Of a DNA stretch of 64,000 bases, positions 63,644-64,000 are shown piece by piece. A program made the translations under genes and the position numbers. Numbering within the stretch: the first letter of the stretch is position 1; each line of letters begins with the position of its first letter. This stretch comes from Donghicola mangrovi (GTDB lineage: Bacteria > Pseudomonadota > Alphaproteobacteria > Rhodobacterales > Rhodobacteraceae): assembly GCF_013377535.1 (NCBI RefSeq), contig NZ_JABCJE010000002.1, forward strand, positions 372,001-436,000, given 5' to 3'. The notes under the pieces were generated by a model. The model saw nothing but the letters and a program-made list of their open reading frames with translations, searched no databases and was not told the DNA's origin.

Positions 63644-64000
63644 GCGGCCACCTGACTGCCGTGGCGGCGGGGGAAGCGGATGATGGGCTTGGCCTCGCCC
63701 CTTGCGCGGATGCTGAGCTCGATGAACCGGTCGTAGCTGACAAAGCTGCACAAAAAGCGGTCAAGAACGCGGGCAAAGATATGCTCGGGGACAGGCAGGC
63801 TTTCCAGATCGAGCACGATCTCGACCAGCGATCCGGTGGCCAGAATGACGTTCCGGCCCACTTGGACGGGGGCGGTGCCGAAATCGCGGGTGACCTCGAC
63901 GATCGCCTCGGCGCAGGCGGAATAGCCGGTGGGCGCACACAGATGCAGGACGAGGCGCAGGGTTTCGGCGGGGTTCGATTCTTCTAGGATGGCTCCGAAA
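63640..64000 (-). CDS. tssF: T6SS baseplate protein TssF, C-terminal part (cut by window end)
   Basis: The last 120 residues of an open frame entering from the right. They include ETLRLVLHLCAPTGYSACAE, GRNVILATGSLVEIVLDLES and ARVLDRFLCSFVSYDRFIEL, which match the TssF end ('G.el.l.ldE..f......lf..vl..f.a.y.sin.f...'). It lies directly upstream of tssG, the usual order. Confidence 0.88.
   Translation of the reverse strand, partial: FGAILEESNPAETLRLVLHLCAPTGYSACAEAIVEVTRDFGTAPVQVGRNVILATGSLVEIVLDLESLPVPEHIFARVLDRFLCSFVSYDRFIELSIRARGEAKPIIRFPRRHGSQVAA

Noticed and set aside
1-64000. CRISPR array, rRNA or tRNA genes
   Set aside because: No regularly spaced short repeats and no recognisable rRNA or tRNA sequence were seen. 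The repeated Gly/Asp codons in RTX genes are coding repeats.

Overview
The window looks like a chromosomal segment of a marine alphaproteobacterium of the Roseobacter/Rhodobacteraceae group. The backbone is GC-rich with tightly packed, start/stop-overlapping operons. It carries an Agrobacterium-type gbpR/chvE-gguABC sugar locus, serralysin/RTX proteins, an alphaproteobacterial type VI secretion operon, and a 3'-end intergenic element (core GAGTATTTT..AAGAATG) that I recognise from this family. This placement is inference; no rRNA or marker gene is present.

Backbone, left part (1-26648): the tail of a probable thioesterase; a zwf-pgl-pgi operon with a perfect 12-bp LacI-type palindrome in the zwf leader; a 3-hydroxyisobutyrate dehydrogenase-like gene; and a membrane-anchored penicillin-acylase-family Ntn hydrolase. 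Next comes an 11-gene minus-strand sugar operon (7620-20186): sugar-binding protein, ABC ATPase and permease, GguC, IlvD/Edd-type dehydratase, aldehyde dehydrogenase, KDGal kinase, KDPGal aldolase, lactonase, sugar 1-dehydrogenase and mutarotase. The divergent LysR regulator GbpR sits at its head. The gene set is enough to oxidise D-galactose by the De Ley-Doudoroff route, and probably L-arabinose to 2-oxoglutarate using the same upper enzymes. After it come a DUF2938 membrane protein, the two-gene AmmeMemoRadiSam system (radical SAM enzyme and a fused Memo-AMMECR1 protein), and a serralysin-like M10 metalloprotease with a nidogen-like domain inserted in its catalytic domain.

Island (about 26650-50992): base composition drops sharply to AT-rich. 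It starts and ends with decayed IS3-type transposase fragments. It holds a small RTX protein and a Wzx/Wzy exopolysaccharide locus related to the rhizobial exo (succinoglycan) genes: ExoF-like export protein, Wzy polymerase, ExoP-like co-polymerase/kinase, Wzx flippase, three glycosyltransferases (ExoA- and ExoL-like among them), ExoZ-like and two other acyltransferases, and a GH16 glycanase. It also holds three separate sulfotransferases, so the predicted product is a sulfated and acylated exopolysaccharide. No initiating sugar-phosphate transferase is in the window. Two identical 1108-bp copies of a defective IS3 element flank about 13.3 kb of the locus as direct repeats. One of them sits inside an older, broken IS5 element.

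Backbone, right part (50993-64000): the 3' half of a T6SS operon on the minus strand, read tssF-tssG-tssH(clpV)-periplasmic solute-binding protein-FHA protein-tssJ-tssK-tssL-tssM-unknown-kinase. The last gene is cut by the insertion sequence at the island edge. The odd members are the solute-binding protein, the unknown protein and the kinase-fold protein, all in a translationally coupled chain, and a TssM without a recognisable Walker A motif.
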